This document shows positions 1 through 7,509 of a DNA stretch of 9,195 nt, in pieces. The notes under the pieces are model-generated. The model searched no databases. It saw only the letters and a list, made by a program, of their open reading frames with translations, and was not told where the DNA came from. The translations under genes were made by a program, and so were the position numbers. Every line of letters begins with the position of its first letter. Position 1 is the first letter of the stretch. This DNA is from Chlamydiales bacterium (lineage in GTDB: Bacteria; Chlamydiota; Chlamydiia; Chlamydiales; FEN-1388): positions 1-9,195 of the forward strand of contig JAJFUY010000323.1 of assembly GCA_021372185.1 (NCBI GenBank), written 5' to 3'.

Positions 1-3000
1 GGTGGCAACATCAGAGCGCGTTGTGTGGCCAACTGGGCTCTGGTCCATCCAGATGCAGTTTTTAAACTCATCAATACCTGAAAGGGAATAGGTTTTTGTT
101 TCTACAACGGCTTTTTTTGTAGCAAGGCCCGTCTTGATTCCATCTAGCAGCACACCTTCTAGTAGCGATGACTTCCCAGAGCCAGAAACACCCGTTAAGC
201 AGCTGAAACGGCCATTGGGTATATCTACAGAGACATTTTTGAGGTTATGAAGCTTGGCACCTTTGATGCTCAGCGCTGAATCACTAGCTTTTTGTTTCTT
301 CTTGCTCATCTCTTCAAGAGGTGAGTTAAGGAGGTATTTTGCTGTAAGTGATTTAGGATTTTTGCTTATATCATCTAGTGACCCAGTAGCCACAACCTGG
401 CCGCCGTGCATGCCTGAACCCGGTCCAAATTCTATGATGTGATCAGCTTCTTTAATCAACTGGGGGTCATGTTCTACAATAAGAAGCGTGTTACCAAGGT
501 CTTTTAAGGTATGAAGTGCCTGAACTAGCCGCTCACAGTCTTGCGGGTGGAGGCCTATTGTTGGCTCATCAAGTACATATAAAAGGCCTGTAAGTCCAGA
601 GCCTATCTGGCGGGCAAGACGTACGCGTTCTGCTTCGCCACCACTTAAAGTAGCGGCCTTACGAGACATCTGAAGATACGATAAGCCTATAGAATCTAAA
701 AAGCCAAGGCGAGAGCGTATTTCATCATGCACCTGCTGCAAAGTAAGATCTTTTTTATCTTCTAAGACAATCTGCTGGACAAATTGTGAGGCATCCTCAA
801 TTGACATATTAGCCACATCTGCAATAGAGGCATCTTTGATAGTGACATGGCGTGCCAAGGCATTCAGACGTGACCCTTTACAAGTTGAGCACTCATTTTC
901 TCGTAATGCTGCTGCCCAGTCTTCTGGCAGTGGCTCTTCATCACTTGTGCTATCGTGTTTCAGCTGTAACAGCATAGCTAGAGCATTATTTACACCCTTC
1001 CAGGTAAACCGAACGGGGATATCTCCAACTTCAAGGGTGACAGCATCATTAGACCCATTCATCAAAATCTGCAGCTTATCAGAGGGTAAATCTTCAATGG
1101 TGTCAGAGGTGTTTATGCCAAACTTTTTAAAGACTGCCGTGATAAGTGATCTGGCATATTTTCCCTGCCATGGGCCCCACAACAGCTTTACAAGCTCAAG
1201 AGCTGACATTTTAGTGACCGTTTTGAGCACGCTAAAGTCTACACCCCACACAAAGCCAAGGCCCTGACAGTCTGGGCACATGCCCTCTTGCGTGTTAAAG
1301 GCAAAGGTCTGGGGTGTGATTTCGGGGTAGGATTCACCCGTTTCTTCGACCGCAAAGGCTAGGTTAAAGAACACATCTTTGTTGCCTTGCATCACCCAAA
1401 GCTTTTGCTTGCCTATACCAGAGGCCGTTGTTATCGCCTCATACAACCGAGTCTTCATTGATGGGTCTACAACTAGGCGGTCTACTACTAAAAAGAGCTC
1501 ATTTTTACGCTTTGGATCATACGGTACATCACCGGCTCCCAGCTCATAAAAAGTACCATTAAGGCGAATACGTAAAAAACCCTGCTTTTGCAGGCGGTCA
1601 AGTAAGTCTGTAAAGCTCTCGGTGCGTTTTACTTCAATCGGAGCCATGATATGCAGCTTTTCACCCTGTGGATACTGCAAGATTCTATTTACCACGTGCT
1701 CTTTGCTGATAGCCTGTATGCGTGCACCAGTTTTTGGGTCGTGCGGAATACCAATACGAGCATATAAAATACGCAAGTAGTCATAGACTTCTGTCATGGT
1801 TCCCACGGTCGAGCGCGGGTTGGCAGCATGAAGGCGCTGTTCAATAGCTACAGATGGTGACAGCCCGTCAATATGATCTACTTTTGGCTTTGGCATCTGC
1901 TTGACAAACTGGCGGATGTAGGGCGAGAGTGACTCAACATAGCGCCGCTGGCCTTCGGCAAATACCGTCTCAAACGCAAATGAGCTTTTACCGCTCCCAG
2001 ACGGCCCCGCACAGATTGTCATCTTGCCGCGCGGTATAATGGCGCTTATTTTTTTGAGGTTGTTTTGCTCAGCACCTACTACGGTAATTTCTTGAGATTC
2101 TTCTATCGTCTTTTGTTTTTTTGTGGCTTTTGCCACCACTTTTGTGTCTTGGAGCACCATTCCGGTAGCAGAATCTGTCTTGGCAATCTCATCAGGCGTT
2201 CCAACGGCAATGATTTTACCGCCTTTATCACCACTTTCTGGCCCCATCTCAATGATCCAGTCGCACGTTTTAATGAGGTCGATATTATGTTCAATAACAA
2301 CTACCGTATTACCTTTATCAACAAGTGCCTGGAGCACATCTACCAGGTGGTTCATATCATGAAAATGCAGGCCAGTGGTAGGCTCATCAAGGATATAGAG
2401 CGTTTTGCCGGTATCTGGGCGTGAAAGCTCTCGTACAAGCTTAATACGCTGCGCTTCACCCCCAGAAAGGGTAGTAGAAGGCTGGCCAATTTTGAGGTAG
2501 TCAAGGCCCACGCGCTCTAGCATCTCAAGTTTACTTTGGATGTGTGGGATATGTGCAAAAAGCTCTTTTGCCTCTTTGACATCCATCTCAAGTACGTCTT
2601 GTATGTTTTTTTCTTTGTAGCGCACTTCAAGGGTTTCAGCATCAAAGCGTTTGCCTTGGCAGACAGGGCAGTCAACCCAAGAATCTTCCAAAAAGTCCAT
2701 ATCAAGCTTGATCTGGCCCATACCGTGGCACTCGGTACATGACCCTTCTTTTACGTTAAAGCTAAAGCGCCCTGAAGTGTAGCCCTTGGCTTTACTTTGT
2801 GGTAGCTTGGCAAATAAGTTACGTATTTCATCAAAGAGTTTAACATAGGTAGCGGGATTAGAGCGGGGAGTGCGGCCTATTGGTGACTGGTCAATCTCAA
2901 TTACCTTGTCAATATGCTCTAAGCCCGTAATCTCTTTAAACTTCCCTTCAACAATTTCTGTTTTCATGAGCCTGTTACTAAGAGCCGGAAAGAGCGTTTC

Positions 3001-4965
3001 TAAAAAGAGTGACGATTTACCAGATCCAGACACACCCGTAATGCTTGTAAAGCAGCCAAGGGGTATGGAGAGATCAACATTTTTGAGGTTATTGTGTGAG
3101 GCGCCGGTAAGGGTTAAAAATTTTTCAGGCTTTCTAAGTGTTGTAGGCCGAGAGATCTTCTTTCTTCCGCTTAAATAATCACCCGTAAGGGAGGTTTTAC
3201 ACTTTAAGAGCCCTGCCACATTGCCTTTGTAGACAATCTGTCCGCCTTGAAGGCCGGCTCTTGGGCCAAAGTCAACTACCTCGTCAGCTTCTCTAATGGT
3301 CTCTTCATCATGCTCTACAACCACAACACGGTTGCCCTTGTCGCGTAAGTTCTTCAAAGAGGTAATAAGCTTTTTGTTATCACGAGCATGCAGGCCAATA
3401 GATGGCTCATCAAGAATATAGGTAACGCCTACTAGCCCAGAGCCTATCTGAGAGGCTAAACGCACACGCTGTGATTCTCCACCAGAGAGAGTGGGGGCAG
3501 TGCGATCTAGCTGCAGGTATTCTAAACCAACATTCTCTAAAAATTTGAGGCGACCGGTAATTTCTTTGACAAGCTCGTGGGCAATGATCTTTTCTGTGGG
3601 CGTGAGGGTAACTTTTTCAAAGAACTTCAAGGCTTCTGCAATCTGCATGTTGGTAACGTCGTTGATACGACGTTTAGAAAAAAGCGTAGCTGCAGGATAA
3701 GGCTTAATGCGGGCGCCATTACAGGCCGGGCATACAGCCTTATGCATAAGGCGCTCCATGCGATGCTTGTACTTATCACTTTTAGCCTCTTGGTAGCGAA
3801 GGTACGCCTCTTGGAGCACACCTCTAAACCAGACGGTATCCTGCCAGGTAGCACCGGTTTCTGGGTGCACAAAGTACATGCGCGTCCATTTTTTTGGCGT
3901 GCCCTTTAAAAATATGGCTTGAGCTTCTTTTGAGAGCTCTTCCCAAGGCGTATAGACACTAAAATCATATATTCGAGCTAAGTTATCGTAGATATTACCA
4001 TAGCGCACGGTAGAATAAGAACTAGCTACCGAGCAGCAGTCTTCAGCAATGCTTTTTTTAGGGTCAATCACTGCATCGAGCCTAAATTCATGCGTCACCC
4101 CGAGGCCTTGGCACTCAGGGCACATACCAGCTGGGCTATTAAACGAAAAATCTTGCGGATCTAGGGGTGGATATGAAAGCCCAGATTTTGGCGAGTAGGC
4201 CTTTGTAGATAATAGCTCTTCTTCTTTTGAATCTATGTCATAGAGTATGCATATGCCTTCACCTAGCTCTAATGCTGCCAATAATGACTCTGTAAGGCGA
4301 GTTTTATTGTCACCACTTGTCTGCAGACGGTCTACAACAATATCAAGATCATGGCCGGTAGATTTATCGAGGGATATTTCTTCATCAAGTAAGTAGAACG
4401 TATTATCTATACGCACGCGAGTAAAGCCCTTCTTGGCTATAGTCTCAAGGTCATCCTTAAATTCACCCTTTTTATTGCGCGCATAAGGGGCTAGCACCAT
4501 AAGCCGTACGCCCTCAGGCTTACCAAGAGCTGCATCAATAATCTCTTCTTGTGAACGTGGCCTTACAGGCTCGCCACTGACAGGACAGTGCGCAAGACCG
4601 GCCCTTGCCCACAACACGCGCATGTAGTCATAAATTTCTGTGATGGTGCCAACAGTAGAGCGTGGGTTTTTACCAGCCGTTTTTTGTTCGATAGAAATAG
4701 TAGGAGTAAGACCAGAAGCAAAGTCAAGATCAGGCTTAGGAAGCTCACCCAAAAACCTGCGCACATGCTGTGAAAGCGATTCAACATACCGCCGCTGCCC
4801 TTCGATATACACCGTGTCAAAAGCAAGCGAGGATTTGCCCGACCCAGAAACCCCGGTAAAGCAAATCAGTTTATTAGGTTCTAGCTCAACAGAAACTGAT
4901 TTTAAATTGTGCACCCGCACATTCTGCAGGCGTATGTCTTGATCTAGTTTTTGGTCTTTTTTCAT
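1..4965 (-). CDS. uvrA: Tandem-fused double UvrA, excinuclease ABC subunit A (3' end outside window)
   Basis: UvrA is the damage-sensing ABC-type ATPase of nucleotide excision repair; it loads UvrB at DNA lesions in the cytoplasm. The reading frame is open for 1,655 codons and holds almost two UvrA copies. Copy 1 (about residues 1-940) has Walker A at 38-45 (GVSGSGKS), signature LSGGES at 493-498, a second Walker A at 644-651 and LSGGEAQR at 833-840. It also carries the DQSPIGRTPRSNPATY segment near 693-707. A linker rich in K, T and A leads to copy 2, which starts near residue 960. Copy 2 has Walker A GPSGSGKSS at 987-995, LSGGEAER at 1440-1447 and a fourth Walker A at 1592-1601. Cysteine pairs are at 282/285, 412/415, 743/746, 766/769, 1230/1233 and 1359/1362. 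The start is set by ATG at 4965 after a strong AAAGGAG. Roughly 230-250 residues are probably missing at the left edge. Chlamydial UvrA has the same double form. Family assignment is near certain. Confidence 0.97.
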   Translation of the reverse strand, partial: MKKDQKLDQDIRLQNVRVHNLKSVSVELEPNKLICFTGVSGSGKSSLAFDTVYIEGQRRYVESLSQHVRRFLGELPKPDLDFASGLTPTISIEQKTAGKNPRSTVGTITEIYDYMRVLWARAGLAHCPVSGEPVRPRSQEEIIDAALGKPEGVRLMVLAPYARNKKGEFKDDLETIAKKGFTRVRIDNTFYLLDEEISLDKSTGHDLDIVVDRLQTSGDNKTRLTESLLAALELGEGICILYDIDSKEEELLSTKAYSPKSGLSYPPLDPQDFSFNSPAGMCPECQGLGVTHEFRLDAVIDPKKSIAEDCCSVASSYSTVRYGNIYDNLARIYDFSVYTPWEELSKEAQAIFLKGTPKKWTRMYFVHPETGATWQDTVWFRGVLQEAYLRYQEAKSDKYKHRMERLMHKAVCPACNGARIKPYPAATLFSKRRINDVTNMQIAEALKFFEKVTLTPTEKIIAHELVKEITGRLKFLENVGLEYLQLDRTAPTLSGGESQRVRLASQIGSGLVGVTYILDEPSIGLHARDNKKLITSLKNLRDKGNRVVVVEHDEETIREADEVVDFGPRAGLQGGQIVYKGNVAGLLKCKTSLTGDYLSGRKKISRPTTLRKPEKFLTLTGASHNNLKNVDLSIPLGCFTSITGVSGSGKSSLFLETLFPALSNRLMKTEIVEGKFKEITGLEHIDKVIEIDQSPIGRTPRSNPATYVKLFDEIRNLFAKLPQSKAKGYTSGRFSFNVKEGSCTECHGMGQIKLDMDFLEDSWVDCPVCQGKRFDAETLEVRYKEKNIQDVLEMDVKEAKELFAHIPHIQSKLEMLERVGLDYLKIGQPSTTLSGGEAQRIKLVRELSRPDTGKTLYILDEPTTGLHFHDMNHLVDVLQALVDKGNTVVVIEHNIDLIKTCDWIIEMGPESGDKGGKIIAVGTPDEIAKTDSATGMVLQDTKVVAKATKKQKTIEESQEITVVGAEQNNLKKISAIIPRGKMTICAGPSGSGKSSFAFETVFAEGQRRYVESLSPYIRQFVKQMPKPKVDHIDGLSPSVAIEQRLHAANPRSTVGTMTEVYDYLRILYARIGIPHDPKTGARIQAISKEHVVNRILQYPQGEKLHIMAPIEVKRTESFTDLLDRLQKQGFLRIRLNGTFYELGAGDVPYDPKRKNELFLVVDRLVVDPSMKTRLYEAITTASGIGKQKLWVMQGNKDVFFNLAFAVEETGESYPEITPQTFAFNTQEGMCPDCQGLGFVWGVDFSVLKTVTKMSALELVKLLWGPWQGKYARSLITAVFKKFGINTSDTIEDLPSDKLQILMNGSNDAVTLEVGDIPVRFTWKGVNNALAMLLQLKHDSTSDEEPLPEDWAAALRENECSTCKGSRLNALARHVTIKDASIADVANMSIEDASQFVQQIVLEDKKDLTLQQVHDEIRSRLGFLDSIGLSYLQMSRKAATLSGGEAERVRLARQIGSGLTGLLYVLDEPTIGLHPQDCERLVQALHTLKDLGNTLLIVEHDPQLIKEADHIIEFGPGSGMHGGQVVATGSLDDISKNPKSLTAKYLLNSPLEEMSKKKQKASDSALSIKGAKLHNLKNVSVDIPNGRFSCLTGVSGSGKSSLLEGVLLDGIKTGLATKKAVVETKTYSLSGIDEFKNCIWMDQSPVGHTTRSDVAT

Positions 4966-4977
4966 ACCAAAACTATA

Positions 4978-4985
4978 CTCCTTTC
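4978..4985 (-). promoter_or_regulatory. Ribosome binding site of uvrA
   Basis: On the minus strand GAAAGGAG stands 12 bases before the ATG at 4965. It is a strong Shine-Dalgarno match, with somewhat long spacing. It supports this start, whose first residues lead directly into the conserved HNLKSV strand of UvrA. Confidence 0.65.
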
Positions 4986-4991
4986 ACCCCA

Positions 4992-5009
4992 AAATAACGA
5001 GCGTTATTT
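4992..5009. repeat. 8-bp inverted repeat in the uvrA leader
   Basis: AAATAACG and CGTTATTT are perfect 8-base arms separated by two bases. The site lies 27 bases upstream of the uvrA start codon, between the candidate promoter and the ribosome binding site. It could be a protein-binding site or a leader hairpin. It has no U-run and is not a typical terminator. Function is unknown. Confidence 0.5.
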
Positions 5010-5024
5010 GGCTCTGAGTTTTCA

Positions 5025-5053
5025 ATTAAAGACGTCCTCTCAACCGAGGACAA
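5025..5053 (-). promoter_or_regulatory. Candidate sigma-70 promoter of uvrA
   Basis: On the minus strand TTGTCC (5053-5048) and TTTAAT (5030-5025) are separated by 17 bases, a fair match to -35 and -10 hexamers. The 18-base palindrome GTCCTC-N6-GAGGAC lies almost wholly in the spacer, where a repressor could bind. The call rests on consensus matching alone in an AT-rich region, so it is tentative. Confidence 0.3.
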
Positions 5054-5123
5054 ATACAAAATACATTTGTTCCCACAGCCGTTGGCAGTGGGCTAATCAC
5101 AGACTAGCACCTAAACGGTGCTA
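5034..5123 (-). repeat. Three-hairpin repeat element, copy D
   Basis: Three local hairpins follow one another. Stem I is GTCCTC/GAGGAC (5034-5039 with 5046-5051). Stem II is CCCAC-A-GCC, loop GTT, GGC-A-GTGGG (5072-5092). Stem III is TAGCACC/GGTGCTA (5105-5111 with 5117-5123). The order, the AT-rich gap between I and II, and the GGGCTAAT after stem II match the elements at 7394-7788, although the stem sequences differ. Copy D forms a long inverted repeat with copy E. Read in the sense used for this family (stem III first), it lies on the minus strand. Confidence 0.6.
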
Positions 5124-5175
5124 AAAACATACTGCACTTGATAGCACCGTTCAGGTGCTAGTCTGTGATTAGCCC
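5090..5175. repeat. Long inverted repeat, 34-base arms with one mismatch
   Basis: Positions 5090-5123 are the reverse complement of 5142-5175 at 33 of 34 positions, with an 18-base centre (5124-5141). The arms contain the GGGCTAATCACAGAC block and stem III of copies D and E. The single difference (5113 against 5152) falls in the loop of each local hairpin. The element lies between divergent genes, so it is not needed as a terminator. Each arm can also fold on itself, giving alternative structures. Confidence 0.9.
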
Positions 5176-5197
5176 CTAGCAACTTTGTTGCTAGGGG
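5142..5197 (+). repeat. Three-hairpin repeat element, copy E (stem I absent)
   Basis: Stem III is TAGCACC/GGTGCTA (5142-5148 with 5154-5160). It is followed by GTCTGTGATTAGCCC and a perfect 11-bp stem II: 5173-5183 (CCCCTAGCAAC), loop TTT, 5187-5197 (GTTGCTAGGGG). Compared with copy D, stem II has a wholly different sequence but is still paired, while the neighbouring block is nearly identical. No stem I is visible to its right. Confidence 0.6.
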
Positions 5198-5317
5198 ACA
5201 TAAAGATACCTTGAATTTTGAATTATTTTGCTAATAGTATCGGTATTTACTGAAAATAGTTCCAGAATTTGTTTTGCAATACTTGCAAGTAATTATAAAT
5301 TAATTTATTATTATCCT
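5198..5317 (+). promoter_or_regulatory. AT-rich leader of the phosphatase-like gene with a possible promoter
   Basis: This stretch is strongly AT-rich and holds no RNA gene that I recognise. TTGCAA (5283-5288) and TATTAT (5306-5311), 17 bases apart, are the best -35/-10 pair I can find. Transcription from it would begin near 5318, leaving almost no leader for the ATG at 5318 but a normal leader for the ATG at 5405. Such matches are common in AT-rich DNA. Confidence 0.25.
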
Positions 5318-6325
5318 ATGAAAATTTTACTATTTATTCTTTTGTTGAGTGCTGGAAACCTCACAGCAGAAACAGAAAACACAAATATTATAAGGAAAAA
5401 TACCATGCATACACCTTTCAATGTAGTTGTAGTAAGATCTTATTCTTCTAGTGGTGCGCCTGTAGCTATAGATCCAAAAGAAAAGAAATATGTAAGCACC
5501 AGCATGCTCCCCCATAGCGGAAAACCACTATCAACAGCAAATGAACAAAAAGCCGCAGAACTACGCAAAACGATTCAGTCAATGGGACCATTCCAAAAAG
5601 TGTTTTGCTCTGAAAGTAAAACTACACAGCAGACAGCTTCTATTCTTTCTGGAATTGATTTAATCGACTTAGAAAGAGGCTTTAATCAAATTCATCTCGG
5701 TGACTTAAATGATGTAGAAGCAGGAGTAATACAAGAGCTTTACCAAATGGCTCACCCACATGCAACTTTTGTTCCTGAGCCAAATGATGCCATGAATGAT
5801 CCGTGGCCTGCCTTCCCGCCAGCAAATCTACACGACAAATCGCCTGCAGTATTAAAAGCACTCTATAAGGCAACACACCAGGATGTACCAGAAGAAATTG
5901 ACTACTCTAAGGTAGAATGGCCAGAAGAAATAAAAATAAATTTTGAGCCTTTCAATGAAGTTGACAAAAGAGTATGTGATGCTTTTAGAAGTTTAGGAGC
6001 ACATGGTGTTAATGATCAAAAGATCCCCACATTTTTTGTTGTGGCCTCTAAAGATCCCATCCGCTCTATCATTTTACACTCAACAATTGGCGATACACTC
6101 AAAAAGTCTACATTTTATGCAAATCTAGTCGCCTATCTCCAAAGAGAACCTAAATCAAATCTACCCTTTAAAGACTTTTCCGTTCGTGGTCATTTCGACC
6201 CCAAAGAAGGCTCTATACTAAAATTCCATTGCGATGCCACTGGACAAATCTCTTTAGAAGAAGTCTCTGAAAACGTAGAATTTAGAGCAAAAGCGCCAGT
6301 TCCAGGCTTCGTAAAAGTGATGTAA
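5318..6325 (+). CDS. Histidine-phosphatase-like protein with degenerate active site, possibly secreted
   Basis: This is a 335-residue protein, numbered from the ATG at 5318. Residues 1-17 read as a signal peptide (MKILLFILLLSAGNLTA). The rest resembles the phosphoglycerate mutase/histidine phosphatase fold: a first strand NVVVVRS at 35-41, LSTANEQKAAELRKTI at 71-86, VFCSESKTTQQTASIL at 95-110, an LER at 118-120, and FFVVASKDPIRSII at 239-252. The RHG motif has become RSY (R40, S41, Y42). The arginine of the S-x-x-x-R-x-x-Q-T-A segment appears to be T102, and the second catalytic histidine is K245. A catalytic phosphatase is therefore unlikely; a binding or scaffold role is possible. An in-frame TTG lies at 5228, but the signal peptide favours 5318. 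A cytosolic start at 5405 (M30) has a better ribosome binding site. The stop overlaps the mnmH start (TAATG), so the two are probably co-translated. The fold call is from motif spacing only. Confidence 0.6.
   Translation: MKILLFILLLSAGNLTAETENTNIIRKNTMHTPFNVVVVRSYSSSGAPVAIDPKEKKYVSTSMLPHSGKPLSTANEQKAAELRKTIQSMGPFQKVFCSESKTTQQTASILSGIDLIDLERGFNQIHLGDLNDVEAGVIQELYQMAHPHATFVPEPNDAMNDPWPAFPPANLHDKSPAVLKALYKATHQDVPEEIDYSKVEWPEEIKINFEPFNEVDKRVCDAFRSLGAHGVNDQKIPTFFVVASKDPIRSIILHSTIGDTLKKSTFYANLVAYLQREPKSNLPFKDFSVRGHFDPKEGSILKFHCDATGQISLEEVSENVEFRAKAPVPGFVKVM
5391..5396 (+). promoter_or_regulatory. Ribosome binding site for an internal start at 5405
   Basis: TAAGGA stands eight bases before the ATG at 5405, whereas no purine-rich site precedes the ATG at 5318. 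The site matters because it decides between a secreted form (start 5318) and a cytosolic form (start 5405). Both would keep the whole phosphatase-like domain. Confidence 0.4.
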
Positions 6326-7386
6326 TGACAGTTAACCTAGAACAATTTTTAGCTCAAGGCTCTGTGTGCTTTGATGTACGAAGCCCCAAGGAATTTCAGC
6401 ATGCGCATATTTCTGGGGCTATTTCTTTGCCTTTATTTTCAGACGTTGAACGAGCAGTTGTTGGCACCGCCTACAAGCAGCAGGGCAAAGACATCGCCGT
6501 TCGACTTGGCATAAAACTCATCGGCCCAAAGCTAGACAGCCTTCTCACACAGGCTCTAGAGCATGTAGGCGCTTCTAAAAGCGCAAAAGTCTACTGCTGG
6601 AGAGGGGAAATGCGTTCAGGCTTTGTGCGCTATTTTTTAGAATTTGCCGGCATTCAATCAGTGCAGCTAAAAGGGGGGTACAAAACCTATCGTCGCTTAA
6701 CAATCGCCACCCTTGAAAAGCCCTGTCTACCATTTTTGATTGGAGGTCTTACAGGCTCTGGTAAAACTGAGGTGCTCCAAGAACTGTCTAAGCAAAACGC
6801 CCAAACCATAGATTTAGAAGCCCTGGCACACCACCGCGGTAGCGTATATGGCGAGCTAGCAGGTATTTTGCAGCCAAGTAGCGAGCAGTTTGAAAATGAG
6901 CTTGCATGTTCACTGCTACAAAAAAACCTCCAAAGCCCCATTTGGGTAGAAGACGAAAGCCGTCTCATTGGCCACTGCCAAATTCCAACACATTTTTATG
7001 AAGCCATGAAGAGAGCGCCCTTATTTGTTATCAACTGCCCCAAAGAGGCACGGATAGAGCGTATCATGTCAATATACAGCACCTTACCCAAAGAGCAGCT
7101 TAAAGCGATGACAATAAAGCTTACAAAGCGCCTAGGCGGAGCCAGCACAAAGACAGCCCTCACGTTTATTGAGCAAGGACTGTTGCAAGATGCTGTCTCT
7201 TTGCTATTAGAATATTATGATAAAGCCTATGAGCATGCAATACTCAAGCATAAAGGCCCAGTTACTCGCCTGCCTGAACATAACCTGACAGCGTCTGGCT
7301 GGGCAAAGGTATTGTTGGAGATCCAAGACCAAGACAGTATATCAACAACTAATCCAGAGAAGAATGAGCTAATTTGTGGGCCGTAG
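6325..7386 (+). CDS. mnmH: tRNA 2-selenouridine synthase
   Basis: MnmH (SelU, YbbB) replaces the sulfur of wobble 2-thiouridine by selenium in tRNAs for Lys, Glu and Gln, using selenophosphate and passing through a geranylated intermediate. The 353 residues are close to the usual length. A rhodanese domain fills about residues 1-125, with FDVRSPKEFQHAHI near 16-29 and the catalytic-cysteine motif YCWRGEMRSG at 90-99 (C91). A P-loop domain follows, with GLTGSGKT at 141-148, DLEALAHHRGS at 163-173 and VEDESRLIG at 208-216. The ATG shares a base with the upstream TAA, which suggests translational coupling; no clear ribosome binding site is needed. The last codons and the TAG lie inside a hairpin repeat, so the C-terminal tail has probably been remodelled by repeat insertion. 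SelD, which makes selenophosphate, is not in this window. Confidence 0.95.
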   Translation: MTVNLEQFLAQGSVCFDVRSPKEFQHAHISGAISLPLFSDVERAVVGTAYKQQGKDIAVRLGIKLIGPKLDSLLTQALEHVGASKSAKVYCWRGEMRSGFVRYFLEFAGIQSVQLKGGYKTYRRLTIATLEKPCLPFLIGGLTGSGKTEVLQELSKQNAQTIDLEALAHHRGSVYGELAGILQPSSEQFENELACSLLQKNLQSPIWVEDESRLIGHCQIPTHFYEAMKRAPLFVINCPKEARIERIMSIYSTLPKEQLKAMTIKLTKRLGGASTKTALTFIEQGLLQDAVSLLLEYYDKAYEHAILKHKGPVTRLPEHNLTASGWAKVLLEIQDQDSISTTNPEKNELICGP

Positions 7387-7404
7387 GTCCAACTCATTAT
7401 TTAG
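7373..7404 (+). repeat. Partial three-hairpin repeat, copy 0, overlapping the end of mnmH
   Basis: GTGGGCC (7376-7382), loop GTA, and GGTCCAAC (7386-7393) repeat stem III of copies A and B in the opposite orientation. The shared TCATTATTTAG follows at 7394-7404. Stem II and the AT-rich spacer are missing, so this is a truncated element joined directly to stem I of copy A. The mnmH stop TAG (7384-7386) lies at the loop. Confidence 0.75.
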
Positions 7405-7509
7405 TCGCCACTAAAGTGGCTCTGATATTTTTTTCATATAATTCCCACGGTTTGGCCCTACGGGCCTACACCATGGGCTAAGAATGAACGTGGACCTACG
7501 GCCCACAAA
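7394..7509 (-). repeat. Three-hairpin repeat element, copy A
   Basis: Stem I is GCCACT/AGTGGC (7407-7420). Seven T (7428-7434) follow in the AT-rich spacer. Stem II is CCCACGG/CCATGGG (7444-7450 with 7471-7477) and encloses an inner hairpin GGCCC, TAC, GGGCC (7454-7466). GGGCTAA and stem III GTGGACC/GGCCCAC (7490-7496 with 7500-7506) complete it. It is a near-identical direct repeat of copy B. The one imperfect pair in stem II is A-C on the plus strand but G-U in minus-strand RNA. Confidence 0.9.
7407..7434 (+). terminator. Possible terminator of the mnmH transcript
   Basis: A 6-bp hairpin (7407-7420) 20 bases after the mnmH stop is followed, seven bases later, by seven T. The gap between stem and T-run and the short stem make it weak as an intrinsic terminator. 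It is also an integral part of repeat copy A and recurs in copy B, so the T-run may have another reason to exist. Confidence 0.3.

Noticed and set aside
836..1267. 143-codon plus-strand open frame antisense to uvrA, with several other plus-strand frames inside 1-4965
   Set aside because: They lie opposite a continuous, motif-rich UvrA frame, have no family motifs of their own and no convincing ribosome binding sites.
2050..2165. Possible gene boundary or frameshift between the two UvrA copies
   Set aside because: The frame read codon by codon has no stop, and copy 1 passes through a K/T/A-rich linker straight into the first strand of copy 2. It is one fused gene.
5228..5317. TTG start at 5228 for the phosphatase-like gene
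   Set aside because: The extra 30 residues would bury a well-formed signal peptide, no ribosome binding site precedes the TTG, and the sequence there looks like AT-rich leader.
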